Assembly: GCA_021228405.1 (NCBI GenBank)
Contig: JAJQRF010000005.1
Location: 124,001-188,000, forward strand
DNA: 64,000 nt
Direction of reading: 5' to 3'
Source: Pyrinomonadaceae bacterium
GTDB taxonomy: Bacteria > Acidobacteriota > Blastocatellia > Pyrinomonadales > Pyrinomonadaceae
Under the pieces are notes generated by a model. The model saw nothing but the letters and a program-made list of their open reading frames with translations, ran no database searches and was not told the DNA's origin. The position numbers and the translations under genes are program-made. Shown here in pieces: positions 62,227-64,000 of the stretch. Positions within the stretch are counted from its first letter, which is position 1; every line of letters begins with the position of its first letter.

Positions 62227-63492
62227 TTAGCTGACTCTTAAAAGTTCGTTCCAGTTTGTCGTGTAGCTTTGGCTCTTGCGCGTCTGTTTCATCTTCCAAC
62301 TGCCGTGCGGGTTGACGTTGGCGAATCTGACCGTGTCTTTGCCGAATTTTTTGTTTACTTCGTCGATCGCTTTCATTAACTTGTGCTGTTTTTCAAAATG
62401 TGCGTCATCGAACATCCTTTTAGTCAGATTTTCAGCCGGAACCAAGCCGTTTAAAATAATTCCGGCTTTGCGGTATTCGTAGTAAGGTTTGTAGATTCTT
62501 TCGAGTGTTTGGATCGCCCAGTCCTGAATTTCCCGGTTGCTGTCGGTCGCGTAATTTGCAGAATATGTCGCCGTGTTTGAATAAAACGAAGGGACGGGAC
62601 GAAAACGGTCGGTCGCGATAAAAACATTGATGCTTTGCGCGGCAAGATTCTGTGAACGCATCTTTTCCGAGGCTCGCGTTAAGAAATACAAAATTGCTTC
62701 TTTGATCTCGGAATATTCCGAAACGGTTTGTCCGAAACTTCTCGAACAGGTGACGCTGTGTTTCTTTGCCGATGACAGATCGAACGGCAGACACTTGATG
62801 CCGCGCAATTCCAACGCGATTCGCGCGCCCGTGACGGTCAAAAGCCTTCGTGCAAAACGACTGTCCATTTCTCTGAATGCCCAGGCTGTCAGGATGTTGT
62901 TCGCTTTCAGCTTCAACGCGGAACGATAACCGATTCCCCATAGATCATCGATCAGAGTGTCTTTGAGAATGGCTTCAATCTTCTCGGAACGATAGAGATT
63001 CAAAAAGCCTTTTTCACGAAACTCGACTTTTTTGGCGCGTTTGTTAGCAACTTTCGCCAAAACCTTCGTTTCGGCAATCCCGATGGAAACGGGAATGCCC
63101 GTCCATTTATACATTTTTTCGCGGATGCTTTCCGCGAGATGGTCGAGCGATTTCTTGCGCGGTTCGAGATTCATAAAGGCTTCATCGATCGAATAAATTT
63201 CAACTTCGGGCGTGAAATTTTGCAGCAGATTCATTACTCTGCCCGACATATCGCCGTAAAGCGGATAATTCGATGAAAAGATTTCTGCTTCATTTTCATC
63301 GAGCAGAGCTTCGACCTTGAAGAGCGGCGCGCCCATCGTCACGCCGATCTGTTTCGCTTCCTCACTGCGGGAAATCACGCATCCGTCATTGTTCGAGAGA
63401 ATGACGACCGGCTTATTCTTGACCGACGCATCAAAAACACGCTCACAGGAAGCGTAAAAATTGTTGCAATCCAAAAGCGCGATGGCAGACAT
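62227..63492 (-). CDS. umuC: Translesion DNA polymerase V subunit UmuC
   Basis: Start ATG 63492, 421 aa, normal UmuC. Y-family motifs: LLDCNNFYASCE (about 5-16), the metal-binding Asp/Glu in SIDEAFM (about 101-107), GIAETKVLAKVANK, and the little finger domain with SRSFG and TYSANYATDSN. UmuC with cleaved UmuD forms Pol V for error-prone SOS repair. It follows umuD with 62 bp, minus strand; a word repeat lies just upstream of the start. Confidence 0.94.
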   Translation of the reverse strand: MSAIALLDCNNFYASCERVFDASVKNKPVVILSNNDGCVISRSEEAKQIGVTMGAPLFKVEALLDENEAEIFSSNYPLYGDMSGRVMNLLQNFTPEVEIYSIDEAFMNLEPRKKSLDHLAESIREKMYKWTGIPVSIGIAETKVLAKVANKRAKKVEFREKGFLNLYRSEKIEAILKDTLIDDLWGIGYRSALKLKANNILTAWAFREMDSRFARRLLTVTGARIALELRGIKCLPFDLSSAKKHSVTCSRSFGQTVSEYSEIKEAILYFLTRASEKMRSQNLAAQSINVFIATDRFRPVPSFYSNTATYSANYATDSNREIQDWAIQTLERIYKPYYEYRKAGIILNGLVPAENLTKRMFDDAHFEKQHKLMKAIDEVNKKFGKDTVRFANVNPHGSWKMKQTRKSQSYTTNWNELLRVS

Positions 63493-63554
63493 AAAGTTAA
63501 GATTCAAGATTCAAAGTTAAAAATAAAACCATCCCCTAAAACATATTTCTGCTC

Positions 63555-63959
63555 TTAGTGTTTATTGATCGAACAAACGACCTTTCCCCAAATCTCGAAA
63601 TCCATATTTTCATCGATAACGATCGGTTTATAGTTTTCATTTTTCGGCACTAAAAGTACTCTGCCCGCGTCATCGATAAAAAGCTGTTTGACACACATTT
63701 CATCGCCGATTCGTGCCACGACAATATCGCCCGACTTTGTTTCGACCGCACGGTCAACGATCAAAACGGCTTCGGGCTGAATGCCGACATCGATCATCGA
63801 ATCGCCGGTTGCACGAACGAAAAATGTCGCAAACGGGTGACGGATCAACTCCTGATTCAGATCGATCGCCGTTTCGATATAATCGTCGGCAGGTGAGGGA
63901 AACCCGCAAGAAGCACGCCATAATGCCAGCGGGATCAAAACCGAATCGGGATTTTCCAT
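63555..63959 (-). CDS. umuD: UmuD, SOS mutagenesis protein (5' end uncertain)
   Basis: S24/LexA-type self-cleaving protein, 134 aa from ATG 63959. Cleavage site Cys-Gly in ASCGFPSPADDY (about 13-25), catalytic Ser in GDSMID (about 52-57) and Lys in ETKSGDIVVA (about 73-82). Cleaved UmuD' partners UmuC. The frame stays open upstream to the window edge (codons for AFL, GR, IAGR), so a start beyond position 64000 is possible. An SOS box would lie outside the window. Confidence 0.9.
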   Translation of the reverse strand: MENPDSVLIPLALWRASCGFPSPADDYIETAIDLNQELIRHPFATFFVRATGDSMIDVGIQPEAVLIVDRAVETKSGDIVVARIGDEMCVKQLFIDDAGRVLLVPKNENYKPIVIDENMDFEIWGKVVCSINKH

Positions 63960-64000
63960 CAAAAAGGCACGTCCGGCGATGAAACTTTTTATCTCATTCA

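Overview
The window looks like ordinary chromosome of a moderate-GC, Gram-negative-type bacterium. Gene content (YacL/IspD/IspF block, GroES/GroEL with a CIRCE element, periplasmic-type molybdenum hydroxylase with a Tat-like leader, many Ala/Glu-rich hypothetical proteins, GlsB, YggT, Dps, App1 and CHASE kinase stress genes) and the many short-period intergenic repeats would fit Acidobacteriota, perhaps class Blastocatellia. That placement is inference from style and content; the window holds no rRNA or other decisive marker. I see no tRNA, rRNA, CRISPR array or transposase.

Layout. 0.2-5.3 kb: a hypothetical protein, a 21-bp repeat array, then ispF, ispD and a yacL-type PIN/TRAM gene on the minus strand, a degenerate SDR and a small secreted protein. 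5.3-8.2 kb: radA split by a 493-residue intein inside its Walker A motif. 8.2-11.9 kb: an accessory stretch with a hypothetical protein, an AT-rich AIPR-type putative phage-defence gene, a 21-bp array interrupted by an inverted-repeat element, and a decayed copy of the radA 3' end. 11.9-15.3 kb: DUF427, an NTF2-like protein, a HpcH/HpaI-like (DUF6986) enzyme and a PilZ protein. 15.6-25.8 kb: a molybdenum hydroxylase locus (FeS, FAD, two tandem Mo subunits, then XdhC and a MobA-like nucleotidyltransferase). 26-38.3 kb: a LysA-like decarboxylase, helical-repeat protein, HAD phosphatase, GlcD-like oxidase, an HNH nuclease with a small partner, uvrB, peroxiredoxin, HEAT protein, purC and a Fis-like protein. 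38.3-44.8 kb: MOSC protein, groES-groEL, a PIN toxin-antitoxin pair, an FG-GAP protein, REP-like palindromes and repeat arrays. 45-57.8 kb: a stress and signalling cluster. 57.8-64 kb: a VWA lipoprotein, CYTH and DUF4385 proteins, small secreted proteins and umuDC.

Two systems stand out. First, five sigma-54 type promoters (TGGCAC-N5-TTGC/TTGT) lie 50-75 bp upstream of dps, a glycine-zipper secreted protein, a 55-residue membrane protein, a YtxH-like protein and an Lmo0937-like 49-residue membrane protein. All surround a CHASE histidine kinase and an NtrC-family sigma-54 activator, which suggests a local two-component, RpoN-dependent envelope and stationary-phase regulon. Second, six intergenic arrays (about 0.84-1.06, 11.4-11.8, 12.4-12.7, 27.7-27.9, 30.5-30.65 and 43.8-44.1 kb) share the same 21-bp period. 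Two of them share a unit; the others differ in sequence. Twenty-one bp is two DNA helical turns and also seven codons. In addition, heptamer-type word repeats occur between genes and in frame inside four protein genes.
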